The notes under the pieces: model-generated | What the model was told of the DNA's origin: nothing | Databases searched by the model: none | What the model saw: only the letters and a program-made list of their open reading frames with translations | Shown: positions 9,901-20,075 of the stretch, piece after piece | How the letters are laid out: every line of letters begins with the position of its first letter | How positions within the stretch are numbered: the first letter of the stretch is position 1 | Program-made: the position numbers and the translations under genes | Origin: Macrostomum hystrix | Taxonomy: Eukaryota > Platyhelminthes > Macrostomidae | Reading direction: 5' to 3' | Assembly (NCBI GenBank): GCA_950097015.1 | Contig: CATNEN010000025.1 | Span: forward strand, 6,996,001-7,060,000 | Length of the DNA stretch: 64,000 nt

Positions 9901-10707
9901 CTTACTAATCCGTCATAAATTCACTAATCCGTCATAAATTCACTAATCCGCCATAAATTCACTAATCCGCCATAAATTCACTAATCCGCCATAAATTCAC
10001 TAATCCGCCATAAATTCACTAATCCGCAAAAATCACCACTAATCCGCCTTAAAATCACTAATCGGCCAATATACTCACAAATTATGCTACTGTTTACTAA
10101 CACCACAGATTTACTAGTCCTTTATTAGTTTAATAATCCCCTGATAATTCACAAATTCTCCATCGATTCACTAACTCATCGATTAACTCTCAGCTATCGC
10201 TCTCACCAATTAGAGTGCGCAGCAGTTTAGTCTGGCATGCGAACCGCACCAGACCGGAAGCTGGTTGACGACCAAGAGACTCTTCAACAGCTTCCAGGGC
10301 GCCGATGTAAACCGCATTCGAGTGTGACTTATCTGTCGAGGGGGCAGCGGTAATGTCCATTATTTATATAGAATGATAGCTTTGAACTTCAAACAGAGCG
10401 GTCGGGAGTTCGAATCGCAGCCCAATGGAATCGATGTGTTCTTGAGCAAGATTTGCTTGAGCTCACCCAGTTGTAAAATGGGCTACCAGCATGAGCTGGG
10501 GTAGATATATAGGTGGGTGTAGCGGCCATTCCAGTCCGTGGACTGAACATACAGCTTACCGTGGCTCTAATCACCCACCTTGAGATTAAAAAATAACTCA
10601 CCACTGTTAATTGAGTGTTTCAAAATGGCTTCAGACAGCTCCTCAACAGAGGCTACATCAGCAAATTGATCAGGCACAGATGGCTTGCTAGACGAGGCGC
10701 GAGACAT
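6880..10707 (-). CDS. Schlafen-like AlbA_2-domain protein (SLFNL1-type), four exons, 461 aa
   Basis: Model: 10707-10602 (ATG; donor GTGAGT), 10332-10207 (acceptor CCCCCTCGACAG, donor GTGAGA), 9879-9002 (acceptor TTTAG, donor GTGTGT) and 7155-6880 (acceptor CACCCCACAG, TGA). Phases 1, 1 and 0 close without adjustment, giving 461 codons; human SLFNL1 is about 400 aa. Around residues 293-305, LINRRGGHLLIGV matches the strand-turn-strand core of the Schlafen AlbA_2 (divergent AAA-4-type) fold, followed by a helix rich in R, L and D and then VRFHPVTGR. The domain continues across the last intron into VSVKPGRPLCFHAYQKAVFT and RDNRGSLRQL, and ends in a charged, coiled-coil-prone tail as in SLFNL1. 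The N-terminal 200 residues are Ala-rich and unassigned. Schlafen-family AlbA domains bind or cleave RNA in some members; activity here is unknown. The weakest part is the TTTAG acceptor of exon 3. Confidence 0.75.
7160..8990. repeat. 22-bp minisatellite filling intron 3 of the Schlafen-like gene
   Basis: About 80 units of GGGGTGGAAGGGTGACAC plus a 4-base variable end (TAAA, TAGA, AAGA). The array covers nearly all of the intron at 7156-9001, and the acceptor region GTCACTCTGCCACCCCACAG looks like a diverged unit. Blocks repeat at higher order: the stretch starting at 7390 recurs at 7962 (572 bp, 26 units), and a block near 8387 recurs about 334 bp later. The minus strand is open for 80 to 212 codons in several places purely because of the repeat. 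Confidence 0.97.
9903..10065. repeat. 19-bp minisatellite in intron 2 of the Schlafen-like gene
   Basis: About eight copies of TTCACTAATCCGCCATAAA or the CGTCATAAA variant, decaying toward 10065. It begins about 25 bp from the proposed exon 3 acceptor. Confidence 0.93.
10388..10578 (+). mobile_element. tRNA-derived SINE copy (family copy 1)
   Basis: It contains a pol III B-box-like GGGAGTTCGAATCG near 10398-10412, then CACCCAGTTGTAAAATGGGC and TACCAGCATGAGCTGG, and the conserved block CCAGTCCGTGGACTGAACAT near 10533-10552. Related copies lie at about 16284-16370 and 47030-47165, which identifies it as dispersed. It sits in intron 1 of the Schlafen-like gene in the opposite orientation. Confidence 0.75.
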
Positions 10708-10906
10708 TTGGTCAAGACTAATTAGCAGTTTACTTAGTACACTACTGAAAAGTAGAGTGAGGAGATAACGGTTCCAGAAAATAAATTTAAAAAAAATCTA
10801 AAGCTCCAACTCCTTGATTCTAGAGGTAAAACGTTATTTCAAGAATTAAATTGAAACAAATACTAATAAGGAACCATTATTTTGATAATAAAATTCTAGT
10901 GCAATT

Positions 10907-10912
10907 TTTATT
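10907..10912 (-). terminator. Candidate AATAAA polyadenylation signal for the ZDHHC4 gene
   Basis: AATAAA on the minus strand, 134 bases past the ZDHHC4 stop codon and upstream of the Schlafen-like gene. No other evidence supports it. Confidence 0.35.
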
Positions 10913-11045
10913 TTTGCGCTGCGAAAAATTAAAATTTTTGTTCATAAAAATATGTACAGTGACTAGGCTATGTAAAAACATAATACCATAATGTACTTTT
11001 AACTGAATAAGCTTGTCATAGATGTAAGAATCGCAAAACAACAAT

Positions 11046-14000
11046 CTACAAGTCGCGCATATTGCTATTACTACTACTAAAAGTAGCATAGTCGGCATCG
11101 GCGGCAGGATTTCGCCGTCTAGCCGATTCAGCAGACGGGCCATTGTTATTGTTGCGATGATTTCTAGCCGAAGCGGAGAACCCATAGACACGATCTCGGC
11201 CGAGTCGCTCTAGTGGCAGCAAAGTCTCGCGCCAGTTCTGACGCCAGCCGCGACTGAAGCCGCCACCGACGCTGCCCGCATCGAAGCCGATATTGCCGCC
11301 TAGACGAAAAAGGCGTTGTCGTTCAGCCTGCAGGTGAGCCAGTTTTCGACGCTCATATCCAGTCTGATTGATAGTTGCCAGGTAGAGATGATAGCCAGTG
11401 TAGGTGATTAGCGGCAGGACTACCACGGCAGGGCCAAGGGCAAGCAGAACAAGCCGAGGATAGGACACGAACAGATGCTGTCGGAGGCGGGGGAATGAAA
11501 ACAGTGCGAATGTGCATTATTTTGTCACGCCGATCGAGAGATAATCAGGAAGACAATTTACACTGATTGGCCAGGCTGTTTGAGGGATAGACAGCGAGCC
11601 AATGTTCACTGATTGTCTATTCAAGCTGAGAGATCAGACATGAAGGCATTGGTTATTTAGGCTGATGCAGGGAGACGCTGTAGATTGGCTAGTCAGGATG
11701 AGGGATAGGCAGGGAGACGATGTACGCTGGCTAGTCAGGCTGAGGGATAGGCAGGGAGACGATGTACGCTGGCTAGTCAGGCTGAGGGATAGGCAGGGAG
11801 ACGATGTACGCTCGCTAGTCAGGCTGAGAGATAGGCAGGGAGACGATGTACGCTCGCTAGTCAGGCTGAGGGATAGGCAGGGAGACGATGTACGCTGGCT
11901 AGTCAGGAGGAGGGATAGGCAGGGAGACGATGTACATTGGCTAGTCAGGCTGAGGGATAGGCAAGGAGACGATGTACGCTGGCTAGTCAGGCTGAGGGAT
12001 AGGCAGGGAGACGATGTACATTGGCTAGTCAGGCTGAGGGATAGGCAGGGAGACGATGTACGCTGGCTAGTCAGGATGAGGGATAGGCAGGGAGACGATG
12101 TACATTGGCTAGTCAGGCTGAGGGATAGGCAGGGAGACGATGTACGCTGGCTAGTCAGGCTGAGGGATAGGCAGGGAGACGATGTACATTGGCTAGTCAG
12201 GCTGAGGGATAGGCAGGGAGACGATGTACGCTCGCTAGTCAGGCTGAGGGATAGGCAGGGAGACGATGTACGCTCGCTAGTCAGGCTGAGGGATAGGCAG
12301 GGAGACGATGTACGCTGGCTAGTCAGGCTGAGGGATAGGCAGGGAGACGCTGTAGATTGGCTAGTCAGGCAGAGGGATATGCAGGGAGACGATGTACGCT
12401 GGCTAGTCAGGCTGAGGGATATGCAGGGAGACGATGTACGCTAGCTAGTCAGGCTGAGGGATATGCAGGGAGACGATGTACATTGGCTAGTCAGGCTGAG
12501 GGATAGGCAGGGAGACGATGTACGCTGGCTAGTCAGGCTGAGGGATAGGCAGGGAGACGCTGTAGATTGGCTAGTCAGGCAGAGGGATATGCAGGGAGAC
12601 GATGTACATTGACTGCTTAAATTTCAAGTGCTGAGTTGGGCTAGAGAGTAATTTTAGAAATTTACCTGCACAAGCACACGCAAGTTCATTGGCTGCTGCT
12701 GATTTTCAGAATCAAGCCACACGGCATCCCACATTCGGTGGGCCGATATCACATAGTTCAATGCTTCAACAGCCAGCCAGGAGGCGTCGATACAAACGCA
12801 GCAGATTGAGACAAGGAAGCCAAGGAAATAGCGCAGATTTAGGCCACCAATGCAACTGTTGGTCCAAACGCAGTGATGGTCGTAGCGATGCACGCAGACG
12901 TCGCAAATTTCTTAACAATTTATCACGGAAAGTATGCAATCTTATAATAGGATAATGATAATATATGAACGACTCGTGGAAAGTATAAACTCCAGATAGT
13001 CCTGAATACACTGAAGGACAGGGTTGTATAATTCTGAAGACAAATCTAGAGCAGGAAATGATGCTACGCATAACCTAAACGAAGTAAAAAATAAAATAAA
13101 AAAGTAAAGCATTTCTCGCTACTATGAGTAGACCTATGAACAAGACCTAAAGGTCAAATATTTAAGTAAGAAATGTCTTCTAAGAAATAAAAAAAACTAA
13201 CAAAATTCACATCGCCCTACCGCAGTGCCTGGAGCGGGCGGGCCGTACAAAGCCGCAGGTGCGACATCTGCTGTCGTCGCGAAACAGTACGCCGTCATGT
13301 CCATAGACCGAATTGTATTTGTATAGAGTGCGCTCAGTAATCTCGCCTGTAATTGATGTGTACACTAATAACTTACTGTCAGCTGAGTGTGACATTCCTG
13401 TCCACAGGTGAATCACGATTCAGGTCTATGTGTAAACTAGTGGAACTGGCTACCGAACGCTTCGTATTTGAAGACAATTGAGCCTATATCGATTCGCTAT
13501 CAATTTACCTGGATCGGATAAGCACGCGCAAGCGTAGAAGCACAAACAGGCGAACAATAGCAGCAGCGGTAGGAACACGTGATTAGAATCGTAATCCCAG
13601 TGATACAGAATCGGTATAGCGTCATGCAGCATGATGAAATGACCCAAGCCCAGTAGGCCAATTAGTAAACACTGGAAAGCTGTGTTCCTGCGATAGAGAA
13701 GCACCTCGACAGTTTCAGCTGCGGCTCGACGAATGGCGATCGGGCACAGGCGGACTGTGGACTGGCGGGTTGAGAAACATGTGCACAGTGGCTGAGTGAG
13801 TTGATGGACAAGTGGCTGAGTGAGTTGATGGACAAGTGGCTGAGTGAGTTGATGGACAAGTGGCTGAGTGAGTTGATGGACAAGTGGCTGAGTGAGTTGA
13901 AGGACAAGTGGCTGAGTGAGTTGATGGACAAGTGGCTGAGTGAGTTGAAGGACAAGTGGCTGAGTGAGTTGATGGACAAGTGGCTGAGTGAGTTGAAGGA

Positions 14001-15453
14001 CAAGTGGCTGAGTGAGTTGATGGACAAGTGGCTGAGTGAGTTGATGGAAAAGTGGCTGAGTGAGTTGAAGGACAAGTGGCTGAGTGAGTTGATGGACAAG
14101 TGGCTGAGTGAGTTGAAGGACAAGTGGCTGAGTGAGTTGAAGGACAAGTGGCTGAGTGAGTTGATGGACAAGTGGCTGAGTGAGTTGATGGACAAGTGGC
14201 TGAGTGAGTTGAAGGACAAGTGGCTGAGTGAGTTGATGGACAAGTGGCTGAGTGAGTTGAAGGACAAGTGGCTGAGTGAGTTGATGGACAAGTGGCTGAG
14301 TGAGCTGATGGACAAGTGGCTGAGTGAGTTTATGGACAAGTGGCTGAGTGAGTTGATGGACAAGTGGCTGAGTGAGTTGATGGACAAGTGGCTGAGTGAG
14401 TTGAAGGACAAGTGGCTGAGTGAGTTGATGGACAAGTGGCTGAGTGAGCTGATGGACAAGTGGCTGAGTGAGTTGAAGGACAAGTGGCTGAGTGAGCTGA
14501 TGGACAAGTGGCTGAGTGAGTTGATGGACAAGTGGCTGAGTGAGTTGATGGACAAGTGGCTGAGTGAGTTGATGGACAAGTGGCTGAGTGAGTTGATGGA
14601 CAAGTGGCTGAGTGAGTTTATGGACAAGTGGCTGAGTAAGTTGATGGACAAGTGGCTGAGTGAGTTGATGGACAAGTGGCTGAGTGAGTTGATGGACAAG
14701 TGGCTGAGTGAGTTGAAGGACAAGTGGCTGAGTGAGTTGATGGACAAGTGGCTGAGTGAGTTGATGGACAAGTGGCTGAGTGAGTTGATGGACAAGAGGC
14801 TGAGTGAGTTGATGGACAAGTGGCTGAGTGAGTTGATGGACAAGTGGCTGAGTGAGTTGATGGACAAGTGGCTGAGTGAGTTGATGGACAAGTGGCTGAG
14901 TGAGTTGATGGACAAGTGGCTGAGTGAGTTGAAGGACAAGAGGCTGAGTGAGTTGATGGACAAGTGGCTGAGTGAGTTGATGGACAAGAGGCTGAGTGAG
15001 TTGATGGACAAGTGGCTGAGTGAGTTGATGGACAAGAGGCTGAGTGAGTTGATGGACAAGTGGCTGAGTGAGTTGATGGACAAGTGGCTGAGTGAGTTGA
15101 TGGACAAGTGGCTGAGTGAGTTGATGGACAAGTGGCTGAGTGAGTTGATGGACAAGTGGCTGAGTGAGTTGAAGGACAAGAGGCTGAGTGAGTTGATGGA
15201 CAAGTGGCTGAGTGAGTTGATGGACAAGAGGCTGAGTGAGTTGATGGACAAGTGGCTGAGTGAGTTGATGGACAAGTGGCTGATGAGTTGATAAGCAGAA
15301 TGCACAAGCGTGAAGCCATACCTTGTAGCAGCGAATTAGGTAGTGTTTCAGAGGCGAATTTCTCAACAGTTTAGTGTCGGACAGAAAATAGAGAGTCAGG
15401 ACAGCGGCGCAGATCACTAAGTAGGCAATCGTTAGTGGCAATAAGTCCAGCAT
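11046..15453 (-). CDS. ZDHHC4: ZDHHC4-type palmitoyltransferase, five exons, 395 aa
   Basis: Protein S-acyltransferase of the DHHC family, an integral membrane enzyme that palmitoylates cysteines of other proteins. Exons: 15453-15322, 13761-13509, 13346-13221, 12910-12666 and 11477-11046, with phases 0, 1, 1 and 0. Residues 1-24 form a first membrane segment, and exon 2 carries two more ending in SDPG. The Cys-rich domain reads [15 protein letters not shown], then [14 protein letters not shown] with the catalytic DHHC at about 181-184, then [13 protein letters not shown]. The last exon holds a final membrane span and [13 protein letters not shown], the TTxE-like NQT motif typical of ZDHHC4. 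The order and the VWTNSCIG motif match vertebrate ZDHHC4 (about 344 aa) better than other DHHC members. The Arg/Asn-rich C-terminal tail is longer than usual. Introns 1 and 4 are packed with different minisatellites. Long open frames through those introns are not coding. Confidence 0.93.
11660..12610. repeat. 42-bp minisatellite in ZDHHC4 intron 4
   Basis: About 22 units beginning GATGTACGCTGGCTAGTCAG and continuing GCTGAGGGATAGGCAGGGAGAC. Variants GTACATTGG and GTACGCTCG are scattered in a partly ordered way. The 259-codon open frame across it on the plus strand is a by-product of a unit divisible by 3. Confidence 0.96.
12911..13220. other. ZDHHC4 intron 3, no repeat
   Basis: A 310-bp intron of unique AT-rich sequence. 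It and the 162-bp intron 2 (13347-13508) are the ZDHHC4 introns without an array. Confidence 0.7.
13793..15290. repeat. 24-bp minisatellite filling ZDHHC4 intron 1
   Basis: About 62 units of GAGTTGATGGACAAGTGGCT plus GAGT, covering about 96% of the intron; only about 31 bp separate it from each splice site. Recurrent variants are GAAGGAC, GAGCTG and AAGAGG. Its open frames reach 667 codons when fused to real ZDHHC4 exons. Confidence 0.97.
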
Positions 15454-15713
15454 GATTGGCTAATTGAAGTCTATGTTTTAGTTCGTTGTGACAAAAGTAC
15501 TGAAATTTAAATAACAGATTTGTAATAGGCCTCTTGAACGACCAAATAAGATTTTCTAACAAAACATGAAAATATGAAATCAAATACGACAATAAAAAAC
15601 GGTGTTTATTAAAATTCAGTAGGTCACTAAAGATTGAATGCTATTCTATTTGTTGCACCACACGCTTGTACAAGAACAATAACCAATTACATTTTTGCAG
15701 TAGACTAGGCCCA

Positions 15714-16193
15714 CTACAAATCCCTAGTACCAGTTCGCATTGCCTCTGGTTCTAGGCCATCTTGTTTAGTGTCTGACAATTCGTTGCCGTCCCTAGCGAC
15801 AGCATCAGCGGTCACCAGCCGAGAGGCTTTAGTAGGCGGCAGGCCCAATTCCGGTTTCAGAGGCTCAATAGCCAGCTTGCGCTTGGATGCGGGATTCTGA
15901 TAGGCGCCAAGACCGCCAGCAGCTTCAGCCTCAGACTGTGTGTAGGCTGCCTCCCCCAGTTCTTTTAGTCGCCGTTTGTGCGGCTTGCCTCTCCGGTGCT
16001 CTAGCAGGGCCTGGCGATCTGTCATGTGCCTGGCGCAGGCCACACAATAATACTGACCGGCGCCTGGCAGATCGTCGTCTGGCTGACGATATAATAGGTC
16101 GCGAGTTCGCATTGGCGAAGCTAAATCAGCGGAGACCTGGTCTAGATCGGCGGCCGGTCGGTTCTTTGTCTTTAGGTGCGACTTTCTCGGCAT
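15714..16193 (-). CDS. ZNF593: ZNF593/Bud20-type zinc-finger protein, intronless, 159 aa
   Basis: Small nuclear and nucleolar C2H2 protein of the ZNF593/Bud20 family, which in yeast is a shuttling factor for pre-60S ribosome export. The chosen ATG at 16191-16193 gives MPRKSHLKTKNR, a basic start like other family members; the frame stays open a few codons upstream but that part has no family resemblance. The single zinc finger YYCVACARHMTDRQALLEHR followed by GKPHKRRLKEL has the C-x2-C-x12-H-x5-H spacing of this class. It is followed by AYTQSEAEAAGGLGAY, matching the conserved post-finger region. The C-terminus is about 30 residues longer than human ZNF593 and rich in Lys and Glu. The stop codon lies about 260 bp upstream of the ZDHHC4 start on the same strand. 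Confidence 0.93.
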   Translation of the reverse strand: MPRKSHLKTKNRPAADLDQVSADLASPMRTRDLLYRQPDDDLPGAGQYYCVACARHMTDRQALLEHRRGKPHKRRLKELGEAAYTQSEAEAAGGLGAYQNPASKRKLAIEPLKPELGLPPTKASRLVTADAVARDGNELSDTKQDGLEPEAMRTGTRDL

Positions 16194-16283
16194 TTTGTAA
16201 CTAATCGCTGGTCTCAATTACTGAAATTATGAAAAAGCCGATTTATAATATATAATTTATGCAAAAAACCAAGCACGCGGCCA

Positions 16284-16370
16284 GTGGCAATGCCATTTTC
16301 AGTCCATGAACTGGGTGGTTACCACAACCACCTAAATTTCTACAATGCAGCTAATGCTGGTGCCCATATT
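16284..16370 (-). mobile_element. SINE fragment (family copy 2)
   Basis: On the minus strand this reads ATGGGCACCAGCATTAGCTG, then TAGAAATTTAGGTGGTTGTG and CCCAGTTCATGGACTGAAAA, collinear with the 3' half of the copy in the Schlafen-like intron. No B box is seen, so it is truncated. Confidence 0.65.
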
Positions 16371-16413
16371 ACAAAAAGGCAAGCATGAAAATAAATTACC
16401 TTCGTCAAGAAGG

Positions 16414-16515
16414 CTATTGGGTGGAGATTTGAAGTTTATACCTGAGGTTTCTGTATGCTGAGACTATAAGGCCTTTCTTCTTGTCAGGCGCGTATGCCAG
16501 TTTAGCCTTTGTTAT
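16414..16515 (-). CDS. Possible short coding exon, unidentified
   Basis: An acceptor-like ATCAAATCAAAACAG precedes a stretch encoding ITKAKLAYAPDKKKGLIVSA followed by YRNLR. The exon could end at a GTATAA donor (after 16442) or at a TAG (16414). The composition is protein-like and distinct from nearby low-complexity frames, but I recognise no family and see no partner exons. It may be an isolated last exon or chance. Confidence 0.25.
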   Translation of the reverse strand: MTKAKLAYAPDKKKGLIVSAYRNLRYKLQISTQ

Positions 16516-16892
16516 CTGTTTTGATTTGATTTGATTCCGATGCGCGTTGATTGTCCGTGCCGCCCTGTCTGGCCCTCGCCTCGGGCTGCCCTTCCCCCCA
16601 GCTGCGCCGTGATTGGCCATTGGGTGGCTGGCTTGGTTGGGGTGGTGGGACGGGGAGGTCATGGGGTGGGTTTAGGTGCCCACCACGGCCTCAGTTGAGC
16701 CGTGGCATTCTAAATTCGCGGTTCTGGGGGTGGCTGGCACGCCGCCTTTTTTGATTGACAACAACGAGGGCCCCTAAAAACGGCGCAAATACATTATCAC
16801 TGCGAAGACCCGTGCAACCTATCCACACTTGACCAGCAAGATTGCCAGCAAGACACGCTAGGCGAAACCGAGACTCAGTCTCAAATTAAGTA

Positions 16893-17129
16893 AGCCGCCG
16901 TATTGACTCATTTATTTCGGGTGCGGTAGCGGGGACCGTAAAAGGAAACGGAGAGCGCCGAAGTGAATTTGATGAGGGCGAGCGCGGAAGCGATGCAGAA
17001 GCGGGTGTCCACAATGATGCGAAGACACTTTCTATTCCTGCTAGTATTCCTCCCAAACATAAAGATGACGTCGAAGCAGCTGTTTCTGCCTTTCTCGCGG
17101 ACGAGGATGTTAGTCTGAATTCTACTTAG
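16893..17129 (+). CDS. Possible C-terminal coding fragment, unidentified
   Basis: A 78-codon plus-strand open stretch ending in TAG, without an ATG at its left edge. It contains GERRSEFDEGERGSDAEAG and PPKHKDDVEAAVSAFLADED, an acidic, non-repetitive sequence with protein-like composition. It could be the last exon of a plus-strand gene or the tail of a transposon ORF. No splice acceptor is convincing and no family was recognised. Confidence 0.25.
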   Translation, partial: SRRIDSFISGAVAGTVKGNGERRSEFDEGERGSDAEAGVHNDAKTLSIPASIPPKHKDDVEAAVSAFLADEDVSLNST

Positions 17130-17334
17130 CCTTCGAATGAAGATTTCTGTCCAATTTTGTGATTGGGGCTTATTTAATACGATTTTTTATAAGTGGTATG
17201 CATGTTCACGCCTAAATCAACACTATTGACATTTTTCTTTAGAAATGTTTCTGCTCCAAGCGTTTTGTACTTTGAGTACCTCAAAGTAGGAGGGGCGTCC
17301 TACTGTCCTACTTTAAGTGGGTCAAGGGCCTCGG

Positions 17335-17592
17335 TAAGCTTCCAGTGCAATTCTAACTCTACCAGCAACTGACAGTGCAAGGCCAACTCTACCAGCAACT
17401 GACAGTGCAATCCCAACTCTACCAGCAACTGACAGTGCAAGTCCAACTCTACAGCAACTTACAGTACAAGCAACTGACAGCAAACAGCAACTGACAGTGC
17501 AAGTACAACTCTACCAGCAACTGACAGTGCAAGTACAACTCTACCAGCAACTGACAGTGCAAGTTCATCAATACCATCAATGGACAGTGCAA
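17335..17592. repeat. 30-bp minisatellite (about 8 copies)
   Basis: Units of CTCTACCAGCAACTGACAGT plus GCAAGTCCAA, with one deletion-bearing region near 17455-17490. Confidence 0.92.
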
Positions 17593-19457
17593 CTGATTGA
17601 TAAAATAAACCCAAAACCCTGTGGCCGACATGGGCAACAGAGGTCATGGATGGTAAACATTCTACCTTATTGCATTGTAATTGTGGTTTTTTTCCTCATT
17701 TATTGGGCTTGCAACTTTTGAAAATTCCTTTAAGAGTAATTTCTGTAAGGAGCTGAGGGAGCTACTAGATGTATTCATGAATGAGAGCATGGCCAAGTTC
17801 CTACACTGTCCTTTTAAGTCCACTAGACAACTGCCAAGTTGTGCTATTGTATACAATAAGAACACCCCTAGCCTTGACAATTGGCATGTTAGTGTGCATT
17901 GTTGTGGCATTGCCATGTCTGAGTCAATTCAACAACTTAACTTTGTTTACATTTTTTAATATTTGTGCAAAAAGGAAGCCATTAAAATATTGTAGCAAAA
18001 TAATTTTCTTAATCATTGCTTCTTACATGTACTTCTAATTTGTATTGTTTGTTAAAACATATGATTATTAGATTCTTTATTTTCCGAATGTGTTCAAGAT
18101 TAGAATGTTACATTCTGCCATTATTCTGGTACTACTAAAATCCTACAATAAATGTCCTTAATATCTTAGTAATATCTTAATACCTATCTAAATCTTAGTA
18201 ACACCAGCTACTTCATCAAGAATCATAATAAAGATGTTGATGATCTTGATATTAATAAATTTAGTAGTGAAATTGGTGAGAATGAGTCTGATTCACATAA
18301 AATGGGACTCAGAAATTTAAGTTGGTGCCTGTCTATCTATGGATGGACTTTTCTGGGTTTTAACTTTCCACAGTTGTAGTGCCTTGATATGCATACATTT
18401 GTTGCTGGAATACATTCTGAGATTTGTTTGAGACATTCAGGTGTGCACTTAGCATGATCTGCACTGTGGGGGCATGCAACTTAAACAGGTATAAAAACAT
18501 TTCCCACATGCCATAGTCTAGAAGGTGGCCTATAAGCCAAATCCCTCATAAAAGAACTAACTTAACAACCACTACAATGCCTATTAATATTAAGTTTAAA
18601 TGACCAGATAGCACTAACACAATAGCCACATAAAGAATAGGCTATATTTATATATACGTATAATTACTATGTCTTTATGATAATGATGAACAATTGCTCC
18701 TAGTTCAAACAAAAAACCCACTGAACAATTTGTGAAATATATTAAAGTAAATATGCCACTAATAGGCTATACCCTATTAAAATAAACTGGCTTTCAGAAC
18801 ATTTTTGCAGAGAATTGTATGGCTTTAAAGTGTAAATAAGCATAAATTTTTGGGCAATTCTAAAAATCATTTGTTAAACAGCTTTTCTGAAAAGTTTCAT
18901 TTCAAATTGATGCAATGACTTAGCATTTCGATTGTTAAGGTTGCTTTTTTGCACTTAACAAACTGGGGCTGCTTCTGGCAATCTGGGGTTCTGAGGAACT
19001 TGTCTGTGGCAAATTTTTAGTGCAGTTGGGTGATAAAAGCAAAATGGTTGACATGCTTAGGAATGTCTATGGCCAAAAGGGATGAGCTAGTTAGTGAGGA
19101 GAGAAGTATTAGCATATCTGCATTCTACTAACATGCTCTGATAATCTTCTACCATTAACTAAGACACACTTAATGTCGAATAACACTAGGCCTATGCCAG
19201 GAGGCAGCACTGTCATTTATTGTGGATCCAACTCTTATTATAACCCCTACTGAATTTTAACACTAGATCTTGCAGAATTTGGATAAGACATTTGACACTC
19301 ATCATATCATTGTTTCCAATTGTTTTATTGATTCCCATTGTTTCAAAATGAATTCCAAATGTTTTTGCTTTGAAATGAATTTGTTCAGAAAAACTGTTTA
19401 ACAAATGATTCGAAAAGAAAGCCAATTTTTGCTTATTGGGTGTATATATATAAATAT
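17593..19457. other. No recognisable gene
   Basis: About 1.9 kb of AT-rich unique sequence with short frames only. I found no exon, RNA gene or array. Confidence 0.5.
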
Positions 19458-19458
19458 A

Positions 19459-20075
19459 TGTTAGCAACATTTTACCGCGCGGTAAAAACCGCTAACTTTA
19501 CTGCATAGTAATGGCGGTCCCAGGTCATTTCGGTGACAAGACATTTCGGTGACAGTCATTTCGGTGACACAATTGGTCATTTTGGTGACAACTATTTTTT
19601 CACCTAAATTTTTGCTGAGAAAACAGCCTTCCACGATCTAGCAGCTGCTTAAAGCCTCACTCGCCTTGTCAATCCAAAACTTGAAAAATGATTATTATAC
19701 ACATTTAATTAGGAACGAATAGGGGCCTAACTATTGAAACTATTGACTACTCATTAAATAATTTAATAATTTAACTCATTTAAAGTAAAACCCAGACTTA
19801 AAAAGAGCAATGCAGCTTCTTATTAATACTTTTAGCATTATTTAATTTATATTTTATATGTGTGCATATGCCTAGTTAAAATGGAAGGCTGTTTTTTTAG
19901 CATAGGCCTATTTAGGTGCAAAAATAGTTGTCACCAATCTGACCAATTGTGTCACAGAAATGACTGTCACCGAAATGTCTTGTCACCGAAATGACCTGGG
20001 ACCGTAATGGCAACACAACACATTACCCTGCAGTGAGGTTAGCAGTTTTTACAGTGTAGTAAAATGTCGCTAACG
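19459..20075. mobile_element. Outer TIR element or long inverted repeat, split by an insertion
   Basis: The left arm (about 19459-19510) begins GTTAGCAACATTTTAC and contains GTAAAAACCGCTAAC and ACTGCA. The right arm (about 20030-20075), read inverted, begins GTTAGCGACATTTTAC and contains GTAAAAACTGCTAAC and ACTGCA in the same order. Only a few tens of bases remain between the arms once the inner element is removed. It looks like a small hairpin-type element into which another element inserted. Confidence 0.65.
19515..20004. mobile_element. 490-bp MITE with about 90-bp TIRs, nested
   Basis: Left end CGGTCCCAGGTCATTTCGGT is matched inverted at the right end (19985-20004). The TIRs run about 90 bp with very few mismatches, each containing three or four tandem CATTTCGGTGACA motifs and ending in CAACTATTTTT. 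The 6-bp sequence TAATGG flanks both ends directly as a target duplication. The central 300 bp is AT-rich without an open frame. Superfamily not assigned. Confidence 0.88.

Noticed and set aside
9135-9908. Plus-strand frames of 86-140 codons over the Schlafen-like exon
   Set aside because: GC-rich antisense shadows of the 9002-9879 exon.
13450-15453. A single 667-codon ORF as the ZDHHC4 N-terminus
   Set aside because: Only its two ends are coding. The middle is the intron 1 array, excluded by an AAG|GTATGG donor and a CGCCAG acceptor that join in phase with family-like sequence.
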